NCBI RefSeq assembly: GCF_000739015.1
Contig: NZ_JPUG01000053.1
Span: forward strand, 62,001 to 126,000
DNA: 64,000 nucleotides
Reading direction: 5' to 3'
Source: Microvirga sp. BSC39
GTDB lineage: Bacteria; Pseudomonadota; Alphaproteobacteria; Rhizobiales; Beijerinckiaceae
Shown: positions 8,737 through 17,252 of the stretch, in pieces
Numbering within the stretch: the first letter of the stretch is position 1
Layout of the letters: every line of letters begins with the position of its first letter
Program-made: the position numbers and the translations under genes
Notes under the pieces: model-generated
The model's database searches: none
What the model was told of the DNA's origin: nothing
What the model saw: the letters and a program-made list of their open reading frames with translations, nothing else

Positions 8737-9366
8737 TCAGCCGCCGTAGCGACCGGTGATGCTGCGGGCGAGCTGCTCGCCTTCCGCCAGGAAGCGCACC
8801 GAGGCCTCCTGGGCCGACGGCGTGCAGACCCGATAGGTGAGGGCATAGGCCTGATAGCCCTTGTTGTAGGCGCCGGCGAGCCGCTCCTTGCGTCCCGGCG
8901 TCGATCCCTCGGCCTCCAGCAGAACCTGCATGCGCCGGCTCCATTCGGAAGCATCGGGAGCGCTGCAGAGGGGACGCAGCATGGCCAGCGACCCCATGAT
9001 TTCGGCAAGCCGCAACAGCTCCTTCTCGTAAGGGGCTGGCGGCGGCTCGACCGCGGGCGCGGGTTCCGCCTGCTGCTGCGGAGGCTGCTGTTGCTGCTGC
9101 TGCTGGGGTGCCGGACGCTGCGATTGCGGCTGCGGCCTGCGCTGCTGCGGCTGCTGCTGGGGCGCAGGTTGCGGTCGGTATTGCTGCTGAGGAAGCGGCT
9201 GCGGCTGTGGGCGGTACTGGGGCTGCGGCCTGTATTGCGGCGGAACGCCCGGCTGCTGGCCCGGCGGAGGTCCGAACAAGCGGTCGAAGAAGCCTTGCGC
9301 TGCAGCCGGATGGGGGGCTGCGAGCAGCGCTGCGGGAACGGCGAGGATTAGGCCCAGGCGTTTCAC
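8737..9366 (-). CDS. TIGR02301-family exported protein with Q/P-rich linker
   Basis: 209 aa from GTG 9366. An N-terminal signal peptide (VKRLGLILAVPAALLAA, cleavage near AAAQG) is followed by a low-complexity Gln/Pro-rich linker of about 80 residues. A conserved C-terminal helical domain contains RPLCSAPD and YRVCTPSAQEA, with two conserved Cys that may form a disulfide. This matches the alphaproteobacterial TIGR02301 family of unknown function. The GTG start overlaps the stop of the NUDIX gene (GTGA), so the two are translationally coupled. The CTG/GCTG-rich tract encoding the linker is prone to repeat slippage. Confidence 0.8.
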   Translation of the reverse strand: MKRLGLILAVPAALLAAPHPAAAQGFFDRLFGPPPGQQPGVPPQYRPQPQYRPQPQPLPQQQYRPQPAPQQQPQQRRPQPQSQRPAPQQQQQQQPPQQQAEPAPAVEPPPAPYEKELLRLAEIMGSLAMLRPLCSAPDASEWSRRMQVLLEAEGSTPGRKERLAGAYNKGYQAYALTYRVCTPSAQEASVRFLAEGEQLARSITGRYGG

Positions 9367-9812
9367 GCCGCGCGATCCTCTCGCGCGATCCTGAAGGCCT
9401 GCTCCAGAATGCCGGCAAGTCCTGCCGTTAGCGGCAGATCGGCGATATCCCGTTCCGTAACCCAACGGATTTCCTTTGCTTCCGGACCTGTCTGGGGTTC
9501 GCCCGAAGCCCAGCGGGCCGCATGGGCGGCAATGACGACATGATGCCTTATATGGCCTTTCTCGTCCCTTTCAATGAATTCGACCGGGGCGATCAGGCTG
9601 ATAAGCTTGGCCTCAACCCCGACCTCCTCGCGAAGTTCCCGCAAGGCCGCCTCGGCGAGCGTCTCGCCCACCTCGACCTTTCCTCCGGGCAGCGAAAACA
9701 GCCCTTCGCTCGGCGGCTTGCCCCGGGCGGCGAGCAGGATGTGCCCGTCGCGGATCACCGCCACGGAGGCGGCCAGAACGGGGCGGGAGGGATAGAAGCG
9801 GTCGTCGGTCAT
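9363..9812 (-). CDS. NUDIX hydrolase
   Basis: 149 aa. The full Nudix box is present: GGKVEVGETLAEAALRELRE followed by EVGV, fitting GX5EX7REUXEEXGU. The N-terminal AASVAVIRDGHILLAARGKP is the usual first strand. The substrate may be an ADP-sugar or an oxidised nucleotide; it cannot be decided. Both ends overlap neighbours by 4 bp (ATGA with the upstream HTH-citrate-synthase gene, GTGA with the TIGR02301 gene). The three genes therefore form one tightly coupled operon. Confidence 0.85.
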   Translation of the reverse strand: MTDDRFYPSRPVLAASVAVIRDGHILLAARGKPPSEGLFSLPGGKVEVGETLAEAALRELREEVGVEAKLISLIAPVEFIERDEKGHIRHHVVIAAHAARWASGEPQTGPEAKEIRWVTERDIADLPLTAGLAGILEQAFRIAREDRAA

Positions 9813-10930
9813 GGAGAGTGCCTGTCCTCCGCCGCAACATAGCGGGCGCGGGGTCGGATGAGGGTTGCCTGGCTGCGCTGCTCGATGGCGTGGGCGAGCC
9901 ATCCGGCCGTGCGGGCGATGGCAAAGAGCGTAAAGGCAGCACCCACGGGTAGTCCATAGGCCCGCTCCATCATGACCAGTGCCACGTCGATGCTGGGCGA
10001 ACCGCCGGAGGCAGTCGTCACGGCCCGCAGGGTCGTGGCGTCGGAGGCGAGCAGGGGCACGTTCTGCAGCAGGGCACGAGCCCGGGGATCGCCGTCCGGA
10101 TAGAGGCGATGGCGGAAGCCGGGGTGGGGTGCCGTTCCGGGGGAATTCAGAAAGGCCCGAACCCTCTCGGTCATGCCCCCGTGATAGGGGCCGCTCAGGG
10201 CCGCGAGGCCCGCGACGACTGCATGGCGCAGGGAGGCGCCGGTCGAGGCCGTGACCCGAACGGCAAAGGCCGAGGAGCTGAGCTCGTGATCGGCGCAGAG
10301 AACGAGTGCGCGCCGGATCGCCTCGGCGGCTTGCGGCGGGGCCTTCCAGGCGAAGGCCAGGTGCCGATGGATCGGCTCCGTGCCGGGATCGCTGCCGCTC
10401 GCGGCCGCCGCCGTCATGCGTAGGATCGCCGCCACCTCGGCCGCCCGGGTCTCCCGTCCGGAAGGCTCGGACAGGAGGCGGATGGCCTGTGCCACGAAGG
10501 CATGCGGCCCGAAGGCAGGGGCGGGCAGGGACGGCGGCATGGGGGAAGGGCGGTTGAAGGTGTCGGGGTCGAGGGCGCCGATCAGGAGGTGCGCGATATC
10601 TTCGAGGGTGGCGGCCTGCGCAAGGGCGACCGCATCCTGTCCCCGGTAGAACAGCCGCCCGTCCCTGATCTGCGTGATGCCCGTCTCCAGCACCGGCAGG
10701 CCCCAATCGAGGGCGGTCGCGGCTGCGACGGTGGGGCGGCGGAACCGCGCCTTGCGTTCCACCAGGGCCTCAACGTCGTCGAGGGCATAAAGGCGCTGGC
10801 GCGGATCGTGCGGCGAGGAGAAGGAGCGGATCAGGCCCCGGCTCACATAAGCGTAGAGGCTCGCGCGGCTGATGCCGAGGCGGGACGCGGCCTCTTCGGC
10901 CGAGGTGAGATCAAGGGATGCAGCATCCAT
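9809..10930 (-). CDS. Citrate-synthase-like protein with N-terminal helix-turn-helix domain
   Basis: 373 aa. Residues about 8-60 form a MerR/excisionase-type winged HTH (SAEEAASRLGISRASLYAYV, then RGLIRSFSSPHDPRQRLY). The rest is a small type II citrate synthase with the three catalytic positions retained in altered contexts: His in CADHELSSSAFAVR, His in PGFRHRLYPDGDPRA, and Asp in SIDVALVMM. It is therefore either an enzyme that also binds DNA or a metabolite-sensing regulator. It is divergent from an ordinary citrate synthase gene 75 bp away. It heads an operon with the NUDIX and TIGR02301 genes. A tandem 8-bp repeat overlaps its start codon. Confidence 0.85.
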   Translation of the reverse strand: MDAASLDLTSAEEAASRLGISRASLYAYVSRGLIRSFSSPHDPRQRLYALDDVEALVERKARFRRPTVAAATALDWGLPVLETGITQIRDGRLFYRGQDAVALAQAATLEDIAHLLIGALDPDTFNRPSPMPPSLPAPAFGPHAFVAQAIRLLSEPSGRETRAAEVAAILRMTAAAASGSDPGTEPIHRHLAFAWKAPPQAAEAIRRALVLCADHELSSSAFAVRVTASTGASLRHAVVAGLAALSGPYHGGMTERVRAFLNSPGTAPHPGFRHRLYPDGDPRARALLQNVPLLASDATTLRAVTTASGGSPSIDVALVMMERAYGLPVGAAFTLFAIARTAGWLAHAIEQRSQATLIRPRARYVAAEDRHSP

Positions 10931-10945
10931 ATGTTGATATGTTGA
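10930..10945. promoter_or_regulatory. Tandem TATGTTGA repeat at the divergent citrate synthase promoter
   Basis: Two perfect head-to-tail copies of TATGTTGA, touching the start codon of the HTH-citrate-synthase gene and lying within the 75-bp divergent promoter region. Excisionase/BldC-type HTH domains are known to bind direct repeats, so this is a plausible autoregulatory site. That is inference only. Confidence 0.4.
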
Positions 10946-11005
10946 TTCAAGGTTGACCCGTCCGCAAGGCCGGCGCGAAGCTCCCCACAAGGAAGGAGAG
11001 CATTC

Positions 11006-12073
11006 ATGACGATCGGATTGGACGACGTGGTGGCCGCCGAGACCAGCTTGAGCCATGTGGACGGCGAGGCAGGTCGCTTGATCATCGCGGGGCACGACCT
11101 GAAGGAGTTGGCTGGCCGGGTGGCTTTCGAGGATGCGGTGGCGATGCTCTGGAGGGGCCTCGTTCCGGACGCTGGCGACCCACGCGCGGTTCTCGGCAAG
11201 GCCCGTGAGAGGGCTTACGGATACCTCGCGCCGCTTTCCCCGCAACTCGCCGGTCTCACGCCCATCGAGGGCATGCGGCTGCTGCTGGCGAGCCTGCCCG
11301 ATGCGGACGAGGACCATCCGGCTCTCGCCGTCGGCGCGGCAGGCGTTGCGGCCGCCATGGCGGTGCGCGGGGCGCAGGGCCTTGCACCGGTGGCGCCCGA
11401 TGCCTCCCTGGGCCATGCGGCCGACATCCTGCACATGATGCGGGCTGCGCCCGTCGAGGCCACTGAGGTGCTGGGCCTCGACACCTATCTCGTGACGGTG
11501 ATCGACCATGGGCTCAATGCCTCGACCTTCGCGGCCCGGGTGGTCGCCTCGACGCAGGCGGGCATCCTCTCGTCCGTGGTGGCTGGGCTGTGCGCTCTCA
11601 AAGGTCCATTGCACGGCGGGGCGCCGGGGCCGGTGCTCGATATGCTGGATGCGATCGGCTCCATCGACCATGCGGAGGCCTGGCTCGACGATGCGATGAG
11701 CCGGGGTGAGCGCCTCATGGGCTTCGGCCACCGCATCTATAAGGTGCGCGACCCGCGCGCGGACGTGCTCATGGCGGCCGTCGGGCGGCTGAAGGGTAAG
11801 AGCAACCGCATCGCCTTCGCGGAGGCCGTCGAGGCCACGGCCCTCAAGGTGCTGGAGCGCCGCAAGCCCGGACGCCGGCTCGACACCAACGTGGAGTTCT
11901 ACACCGCCATCCTGCTCGATTCCTTAAGCGTCCCGCGCGAGGGCTTCACGCCGCTCTTCGCCGCAGGCCGCACCGCGGGCTGGGTGGCCCACGCCATCGA
12001 GCAGACCCGCACCGGCCGCATCATCCGGCCGCAATCGCGCTATGTGGGAGCCTGGCCCGCCCAGGCGGCGTGA
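11006..12073 (+). CDS. Citrate synthase / 2-methylcitrate synthase family protein
   Basis: 355 aa, short type II form. Catalytic residues are seen in DHGLNASTFAARV (His), MGFGHRIYKVRDPRAD (His) and DTNVEFYTAILL (Glu in the position of the usual Asp). It should condense acetyl-CoA or propionyl-CoA with oxaloacetate; the family does not separate these two by motif. The start ATG 11006 has a GGAAGGAGA ribosome site. It is paired head to head with the HTH-bearing paralogue, which suggests that the paralogue controls or cooperates with it. The housekeeping gltA is probably elsewhere. Confidence 0.88.
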   Translation: MTIGLDDVVAAETSLSHVDGEAGRLIIAGHDLKELAGRVAFEDAVAMLWRGLVPDAGDPRAVLGKARERAYGYLAPLSPQLAGLTPIEGMRLLLASLPDADEDHPALAVGAAGVAAAMAVRGAQGLAPVAPDASLGHAADILHMMRAAPVEATEVLGLDTYLVTVIDHGLNASTFAARVVASTQAGILSSVVAGLCALKGPLHGGAPGPVLDMLDAIGSIDHAEAWLDDAMSRGERLMGFGHRIYKVRDPRADVLMAAVGRLKGKSNRIAFAEAVEATALKVLERRKPGRRLDTNVEFYTAILLDSLSVPREGFTPLFAAGRTAGWVAHAIEQTRTGRIIRPQSRYVGAWPAQAA

Positions 12074-12136
12074 CATCGCCCTGTTGCCCTCGCGATAGGG
12101 CCGAGTCGCCTGATCGAAGGAGCGTACGCGCCCTAA

Positions 12137-12240
12137 AGCATCGGACCCGAAAGTGGATTTGCACTTTTGGGGTTCATCCGATGCTTCCTTCGCAAGGGAG
12201 AGCATCGTGCGAAAAACCGGTCTACTTCTTCGCACGATGC
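12137..12240. repeat. Double palindromic intergenic repeat (AGCATCG type)
   Basis: Two adjacent inverted repeats: AGCATCGG...CCGATGCT (12137-12185) and AGCATCGTGCGAAAAA...TTCGCACGATGC (12201-12240). A further copy of the second module is at 31075-31108. They occupy most of the 292-bp gap after the citrate synthase gene. This is typical of dispersed REP-like elements in this bacterial group. Confidence 0.7.
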
Positions 12241-12365
12241 CCGAGTGCCTGTGGAGACAGTGGATAGCGGGAGCAACCCGCATTTTGGGCCTTTGGGAAC
12301 GAAAACCTGTCACAGGTCCCGGAGTTTGCTTCCCGGATGGGGCGTGATGGCAAAGGAGGGGCGCG

Positions 12366-12596
12366 ATGGGACGCCGCTACTTCTACCACATGACGGATGG
12401 AATGGCCTTGATCGTGGACAGGCAGGGCCGTCGGTCCCGGTCCAGGAAGCAAGTCGAGCCCGAGGCGCTTTGCTTCGCCCGGCAGCTCATGCAGGAAGCC
12501 CCGCCCCAGGTCGATTGGTCGGACTGGCAGGTGAGCGTTCATGACCAAGACGGCTATGCGGTGGCGCATCTGCCGTTCCCGGCGAACCACGCCTGA
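12366..12596 (+). CDS. Small DUF6894-like protein
   Basis: 76 aa beginning MGRRYFYHMTDGMALIVDRQG. This fits the pattern of the small rhizobial/Methylobacterium DUF6894 proteins: aromatic N-terminus, D-x-x-G turn, and an Ala/Arg helix with a W-x-V-x-V-x-D-x-x-G strand, here WQVSVHDQDGYAVAHLPF. Function unknown; often multicopy. A ribosome site (AAAGGAGGGGCG) precedes the ATG. It stands alone. Confidence 0.65.
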   Translation: MGRRYFYHMTDGMALIVDRQGRRSRSRKQVEPEALCFARQLMQEAPPQVDWSDWQVSVHDQDGYAVAHLPFPANHA

Positions 12597-12664
12597 TCAG
12601 GGCAGCCGCTCCTGTTCGCCTGGATCTCCTCGGCAGCGTCGACTGCCCTCTTTCGGTCCGTGCC

Positions 12665-13138
12665 TCACGCGGGCGGCGGTCCGAGGAACTCGACGCCGTA
12701 GCGGCCTGCAATCTCCACAATCTGAGGCATGTCTCGCGACGGAGTGAGACCGAGCCGCTCGACCTCGATGAAGAAGCCGTCCCCTTCGCCAGGGGTCAGG
12801 GTGATCAGCAGTTGCCCCTCGCCGGGGCCAATGTTCTTGAAGGTGTGCGGAGCCCCCTTCGGGATCAGGACGGTGTCACCGTCCGTCAGGTCCTGAACCT
12901 CTCCCGTGCACCAGAAGCGGAACTGGCCGGCGAGCACGCGGAACATCTCCTGTTCCCTGTGATGCACATGCATCGGCGGACCGGCCCCAGCCGGAACGGT
13001 TTCAATCCAATGGGAGAAGGCCCCATTGGATTCATCGGAGCGAACCAGGAAGGTGCGCTGCAGATCGAAGGTTTGATTGCTGGTGCCTTCGCCAACCCGC
13101 CGGACGAGTGCTCTGTCTCCCGAACCCTGATCCATCAT
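12665..13138 (-). CDS. Cupin-domain protein
   Basis: 157 aa single-domain cupin. Cupin motif 1 is GPPMHVHHREQEMFRVLAGQ with the His-x-His-x-x-x-x-Glu metal ligands. Motif 2 is PKGAPHTFKNIGPGEGQLL with the second His. It probably binds a divalent metal. Similar stand-alone cupins act as quercetinase-like dioxygenases, isomerases or sugar-binding regulators; no choice can be made here. No operon partner. Confidence 0.78.
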   Translation of the reverse strand: MMDQGSGDRALVRRVGEGTSNQTFDLQRTFLVRSDESNGAFSHWIETVPAGAGPPMHVHHREQEMFRVLAGQFRFWCTGEVQDLTDGDTVLIPKGAPHTFKNIGPGEGQLLITLTPGEGDGFFIEVERLGLTPSRDMPQIVEIAGRYGVEFLGPPPA

Positions 13139-13262
13139 CTCGCCTCGTGGTTCTCATGGCATCCGAATCGAAGCTAACACGCGAGCTTCGCGGTTTGAGA
13201 GGGGAATTTCGGGCGATGGCAGGGCAGTGAGTTCGGAGATGGCGTGGTGTCGCGGGGCTAGG

Positions 13263-13676
13263 TCATGCTGCCTTTGTGATCGGGAAGGGGAGTACCTGAG
13301 CGGGTTCGGGGCTCTTCAGAGCCTGCAGCACCTCGAGGACCCTCATGGGCGCCAGCGGCGGGATGAAGACCGCGTGTGCAGACGGCTTCTCCGCCGGATC
13401 CAGATCCGAGAGCAGAAGCGCAGGCCGGGCGGGGTGATGCTCGTGGTACTCGTCGGCAAGGATCCATCCGCAGACGAGCCCAGGCAGGCTGACCTTGCTC
13501 ACGAGCCAGGCGATCTCTTCGCCCAGCTGGCACAGGATCAGCAAGGCCCGATCCGCCGCCGGTGCAGCGATGACATCGAAGCCACCGGCCTGGAGCAGTT
13601 GCGTCAGGAGTTCGCGGGTGAGCGCATCATCTTCGACAACAAGGACCGTGGCCTTGGAACGGGAAGCGGAGACCAT
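13263..13676 (-). CDS. Pseudo-receiver (degenerate response-regulator) protein
   Basis: 137 aa. The N-terminus ATVLVVEDDALTRELLTQLL is a clear receiver start with the acidic pair. The segment that should carry the phosphoacceptor Asp reads AWLVSKVSLPGLVCGW, with Ser where Asp is expected. The C-terminal Lys-Pro is replaced in VFIPPLAP. There is no output domain. This is likely a stand-alone pseudo-receiver that works by protein-protein contact without phosphorylation, or a decaying gene. No kinase lies beside it. Confidence 0.65.
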   Translation of the reverse strand: MVSASRSKATVLVVEDDALTRELLTQLLQAGGFDVIAAPAADRALLILCQLGEEIAWLVSKVSLPGLVCGWILADEYHEHHPARPALLLSDLDPAEKPSAHAVFIPPLAPMRVLEVLQALKSPEPAQVLPFPITKAA

Positions 13677-14146
13677 TCTGGTTTCCTCCAGATGATGCCC
13701 GAGTCTCCGCCTGATCCGATTAATAGCGGCTTAATCGAGGGGGCCTTTTTGAGTGATCGTCCTGAAGGGCTGTTGCGGTGGTGTCGCGGGGGTACGTGCT
13801 ACGGTGGCTATGACAGGGAAGTGTGAAAGTGATCTTTTGCTCTCCTTGCCGAACAGCACATCCACATAGAACTTTCCATGGATCTCCTGGTATCTTCCGG
13901 TAGAGCTACTTCGGGCCACAGGTAGTAAACCGGACGAAGACAAGCATAATTAGCATTATTTCTAGCGCGTTCGTCCGCCATCACTGCTCCGATGAGGCTG
14001 TAATCACGAGGATATCGGGACCATCCCCCTTTTGGCGTATGCATCGGGAACCTCGTCCTGTGCGTTTCCTGAACTAAGCAGCCCGATACAGCTGGGGAGG
14101 GCCTGACGCCCCAGCTCCCTAGGTCGTCAAAGGAAAGGTACCGACC
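13677..14146. other. 470-bp gap with a hairpin before the next gene
   Basis: No convincing gene. Reading frames on the minus strand here have no ribosome site or family match. A perfect 8-bp inverted repeat (AGCTGGGG at 14090-14097, CCCCAGCT at 14109-14116) lies 30 bp before the small secreted-protein gene and may be a leader hairpin or operator. Confidence 0.4.
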
Positions 14147-14449
14147 ATGAAAAGCCTTGTTCTCCTCCTGGCGCTTGCAGCCACTCCCGCAGCCGCACAG
14201 GCCGAGCGCGTTACGCTGCGTAGCCTTCACGTCCTTTGCTCGACAGCGGACACGGCAAACCGCTTGAACGAATTGCGCAGCAACAACAGCGCTTGGATAG
14301 CACAGGTCAAATCGGAGACTGCTCAGAAACGCTGCACGATCCTGCCAGAAGCCACGAACGTGTGGGTGGAGAGCCGCTCCGGAGCACTGGCCTGTGCCAA
14401 AGGCGATGACATGCCCACCTGCGGATGGACCGTGCTCGACGCGACCTGA
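14147..14449 (+). CDS. Small exported hypothetical protein
   Basis: 100 aa with a clear signal peptide, MKSLVLLLALAATPAAAQA, and cleavage expected after the Ala-rich end. The mature part, about 81 residues, has four Cys (VLCSTAD, KRCTIL, LACAKG, PTCGW), suggesting two disulfides in the periplasm. The ATG follows AAAGGAAAGG. I do not recognise the family. Confidence 0.65.
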   Translation: MKSLVLLLALAATPAAAQAERVTLRSLHVLCSTADTANRLNELRSNNSAWIAQVKSETAQKRCTILPEATNVWVESRSGALACAKGDDMPTCGWTVLDAT

Positions 14450-14708
14450 TAGCTCCACAGGTCAATGGGGGCCTAGCCTCCCCTGAAGTCCTATCCCTCT
14501 GGAAGGGAGGAGGGAGGGGTTGAAGAGGCATTCGGGCATCAATTCGAGTCCGCAGTTCTGGCCATCCAGAAGCGCTGTTCCCCCATCGTATTATGACGAT
14601 GAAACAAGCTTTCTCATCCATGAACTCGATGTGGACCGTAGCACGGTGCGTCACCAACTCTTCCACGAGCCGGCTCTTGGCCTCCTGCTTCATCCGGTTC
14701 TCGCTCAT
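14307..14708 (-). CDS. Possible small protein, weak candidate
   Basis: A 133-codon frame starting MSENRMKQEAKSRLVEELVT behind a good ribosome site (GGAAGGAGAG, 6 bp before ATG 14708). The first 45 residues look protein-like. The remainder is Arg/Pro-rich and antisense to the secreted-protein gene, so the true product may be truncated by a frameshift or the frame may be spurious. It occupies the 310-bp gap between two secreted-protein genes. Confidence 0.25.
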   Translation of the reverse strand: MSENRMKQEAKSRLVEELVTHRATVHIEFMDEKACFIVIIRWGNSASGWPELRTRIDARMPLQPLPPPFQRDRTSGEARPPLTCGAIRSRRARSIRRWACHRLWHRPVLRSGSPPTRSWLLAGSCSVSEQSPI

Positions 14709-14761
14709 CCCCGCTCTCCTTCCAGAGAGCGGCCCGGCTCGCACAGGCGGCGTGACGCTTC

Positions 14762-15187
14762 CTACTGCACCGCCTCGTCCGGCCGCTGCGCAAGGCACGG
14801 ATCAAGCACGATGAAATCCGAGTTCGGGCGGCTGTAGCCGCCGGCCACCGTCACCACGTCGCCGACCTTCATGTCGTTGGTCTGGTAGGTGACGCAGAGC
14901 ACCTTAGGGGCGGGCGCGGTGCCGCACAGGCCGAGATAGGCCAGCGTCCCGTCGAAATGCACGTAGGCGAGGGACCCCGTGACGCTGAAATCCACCCGGG
15001 TCTCGCCGGTCTCGCGATCCTTCGTCAGCTCCCGCACCTCATGGCATTGCGCCCGATAGGAGGGGTGCATGTCCGGATCGGCAAACGGGTTTCTGTCAGG
15101 GCCTTCCTGGCTCGACGCTCCCATCACTGAGCCGGTCGTCAGCGCCGCGATGAAAAGGCTCTGCATCGGCGACGGGGCATGGATCAC
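14762..15187 (-). CDS. Exported hypothetical protein
   Basis: 141 aa (134 if the Met at MQSLFIAAL is used). A short hydrophobic N-terminus resembles a signal peptide ending near GASSQEG. The mature part has four Cys (RAQCHEV, LGLCGTA, VLCVTY, LDPCLAQ) and the strand-rich segment MKVGDVVTVAGGYSRPNSDF, which looks like a small OB-fold domain. No family recognised. It ends the unit downstream of the SDR gene, separated by 2 bp, so probably co-transcribed. Confidence 0.6.
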   Translation of the reverse strand: MIHAPSPMQSLFIAALTTGSVMGASSQEGPDRNPFADPDMHPSYRAQCHEVRELTKDRETGETRVDFSVTGSLAYVHFDGTLAYLGLCGTAPAPKVLCVTYQTNDMKVGDVVTVAGGYSRPNSDFIVLDPCLAQRPDEAVQ

Positions 15188-15189
15188 CT

Positions 15190-15945
15190 TCAGACGTGCT
15201 GGCCGCCGTTGATGTGAAGCTCCGCGCCGTTCACGTAGGAACTCGCATCCGTGCAGAGGAAGTAGATCGCCTTCGCCACTTCGTCCGGCGTGCCGAGGCG
15301 GCGCATCGGCAATTGCTCGACGATCTTGTCCGTCCCCGGCGACAGGATCGCGGTGTCGATCTCGCCGGGCGAGATGGCGTTCACGCGCACGCCCAGCGGG
15401 CCGAAATCACCCGCCATCTCGCGGGTGAGCGAGGCGAGCGCCGCCTTGGAGGTGGCATAGGCCGCGCCCGCGAAGGGATGGACGCGCGAGCCCGCGATGG
15501 AGGTCACGTTGACCACCGAGCCCTTGGCCTTGGTGAGCTCGTCCTGAAGGCCGCGGGCCAGCATGATCGAGGCGAAGAAGTTGACCTGGAACACCCGCAG
15601 CCAGTCCTCGTAGCGGGTGTCGAGCGTTCCCATCCGCGAGCCGCCTTCGCCCTTGGGCGAGATGCCCGCATTGTTGACGAGCGCGTGCAGGCAGCCGCCT
15701 TCGGCGGCCAGACGCTCCTTCACCTCGGCGATGGCGCGGCGGGTGTCCTGTGCATCGGCGAGATCGACCTGCAGGTGATCCTCAGGCCCCATCTCCCACG
15801 GGCAGTTCTCGGGGAAGCCGTGGCGCGAGCAGGTGATCACCCGCCACCCGGCCGCGGAGAAGCGCTTGACCGTGGCGTGCCCGATGCCGCGGCTCGCACC
15901 GGTGAGCAGCATGATGCGGCGGGAATTGCTGGGCGAAGAGGACAT
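15190..15945 (-). CDS. Short-chain dehydrogenase/reductase
   Basis: 251 aa classical SDR. Cofactor motif TGASRGIGHA near residue 15, NNAGIS near 90, active-site Ser in NVTSIAGSRVHP, and catalytic Tyr/Lys in AAYATSKAALASLTREMAGD. The C-terminal GAELHINGGQHV is typical. The substrate is unknown. Upstream, pdxH is on the same strand 71 bp away. The next gene downstream encodes a small exported protein. Confidence 0.85.
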   Translation of the reverse strand: MSSSPSNSRRIMLLTGASRGIGHATVKRFSAAGWRVITCSRHGFPENCPWEMGPEDHLQVDLADAQDTRRAIAEVKERLAAEGGCLHALVNNAGISPKGEGGSRMGTLDTRYEDWLRVFQVNFFASIMLARGLQDELTKAKGSVVNVTSIAGSRVHPFAGAAYATSKAALASLTREMAGDFGPLGVRVNAISPGEIDTAILSPGTDKIVEQLPMRRLGTPDEVAKAIYFLCTDASSYVNGAELHINGGQHV

Positions 15946-16016
15946 GAAAATCTCTCGTGCGAGGGTGCCGACCCTTAGACCTGTTCAGGGTCAGGGTCTA
16001 CGGCCAAGAATATCGG

Positions 16017-16625
16017 TCAAGGGTAGAGCCGCACCTTCCGCCAGCCGTCGCCGTCGCGGGTGAACACCACCCGGTCGTGCAGGCGGAACGGCTTGTCCTG
16101 CCAGAACTCGATGGAAACGGGCGCGATGCGGAAGCCGGTCCAGTGAGGCGGGCGCGGGATCTCGCCCACGGCGTATTTGGCCGTGTTCAGGGCCACGGCC
16201 TTCTCGAGGGCGAAGCGGCTCTCCAGCGGGCGGGACTGCTGGCTCGCCCAGGCTCCGATGCGGCTGTCGCGGGGGCGGCTCTGGAAATAGGCGTCCGCCT
16301 CCTGGTCGCTCACCAGCGTCACAGGGCCGCGGGCGCGCACCTGACGGCGCAGGCTCTTCCAATGCAGCACAAGGGCGGCCTTCTGCTGGCCCAGGAGCTC
16401 GCGGCCCTTGTTGGATTCCGTGTTGGTGTAGAATACGAAGCCGTTCTCGTCGAAACCCTTGAGCAGCACCATGCGCACGTTCGGCAGCCCGGTCTCGTCC
16501 ACGGTGGCGAGCGCCATGGCGTTGGGATCGTTCGGTTCGGAACTTTCCGCCTCCTTCATCCAGGCCTGGAAGAGGGCGAAGGGCTCGTCCGATTCAGTGA
16601 AGTCACCAGTTATTAACCCGCTCAC
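16017..16625 (-). CDS. pdxH: Pyridoxamine 5'-phosphate oxidase
   Basis: 202 aa. FMN-dependent enzyme making pyridoxal 5'-phosphate from PNP or PMP. Signature segments are [20 protein letters not shown] with [29 protein letters not shown], and the C-terminal [18 protein letters not shown], which carries the substrate- and flavin-binding residues. Length and order match the family. Divergent from the lipoprotein gene with about 100 bp between them. Confidence 0.93.
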   Translation of the reverse strand: MSGLITGDFTESDEPFALFQAWMKEAESSEPNDPNAMALATVDETGLPNVRMVLLKGFDENGFVFYTNTESNKGRELLGQQKAALVLHWKSLRRQVRARGPVTLVSDQEADAYFQSRPRDSRIGAWASQQSRPLESRFALEKAVALNTAKYAVGEIPRPPHWTGFRIAPVSIEFWQDKPFRLHDRVVFTRDGDGWRKVRLYP

Positions 16626-16726
16626 TGTTTTATCTCGTTCTGTGACTTTTGGTTCTGGGGGGGACCCAACGCGTGACGTGGATCAATCCGCGCCGTTATA
16701 GATCAGATGGCTTCGCTGGCGAAGCC

Positions 16727-17152
16727 ATGAAAATCCTGGTCGTGGGCCTGCTCGCCCTGTCGACGAGCGCCTGCGGCATGTCCCTTGGATTGTCGGCCCT
16801 CGACGAGGACGGACCCAAGGCGACGGGCGCGATCGCGTCGAAGACCGACATCACCCTCTCGGCCGATCTGGACGAGGAGGACTGGCGGCGGGCCAAGGCG
16901 GCGCTCGCCGTCGCTCTCGATCCGCAGGGGCCCGGCACCCAGGTCTCCTGGGACAACCCGGCCACATCCCGAAAGGGCACCTTCACCCCGATGGGCGCGC
17001 CCTTCGTGAAGAACGACGAAATCTGCCGCGCCTTCTCGGCTCATCTGAGCGGCCCGTCCGTGAGCACCCTGCAGGGCACGGCCTGCCGGCCCTCGGGCAG
17101 CGAATGGGTTCTCAAGGAGATCAAGCCGGTGAAGGGCACGGCCAAAGTCTAG
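16727..17152 (+). CDS. RT0821/Lpp0805-type surface lipoprotein
   Basis: 141 aa from ATG 16727. The signal sequence ends in a lipobox (LALSTSACG), so the protein should be lipidated at Cys. The mature domain has the pattern SWDNPATSRKGTFTPMG, then CRAFSAHL, then GTACRPSGSEWVL. This fits the 17-kDa surface antigen-like RT0821/Lpp0805 family of the alphaproteobacterial envelope. Function is unknown. The longer upstream frame is discarded because the lipoprotein signal must be N-terminal. Confidence 0.75.
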   Translation: MKILVVGLLALSTSACGMSLGLSALDEDGPKATGAIASKTDITLSADLDEEDWRRAKAALAVALDPQGPGTQVSWDNPATSRKGTFTPMGAPFVKNDEICRAFSAHLSGPSVSTLQGTACRPSGSEWVLKEIKPVKGTAKV

Positions 17153-17252
17153 CTGCTCCCAGGTCCGGCGTTGCAAGCGGGCAACACTTTGCCCATATGA
17201 CCGTCAAACCAGTGAGCCTCCAGGCTCTTCATCTGACGGTTCAGGATTCCAC

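Noticed and set aside
9060..9200. Possible CRISPR-like or microsatellite array in the CTG-rich tract
   Set aside because: The repeats are codon-level (Gln/Pro) within a coding linker, without spacers of even size.
13808..14458. Minus-strand 216-codon frame across the gap before the small secreted protein
   Set aside because: Antisense to a gene with a clear signal peptide and ribosome site; no family features and no ribosome site of its own. The part around 13810-14040 looks slightly protein-like but cannot be supported.
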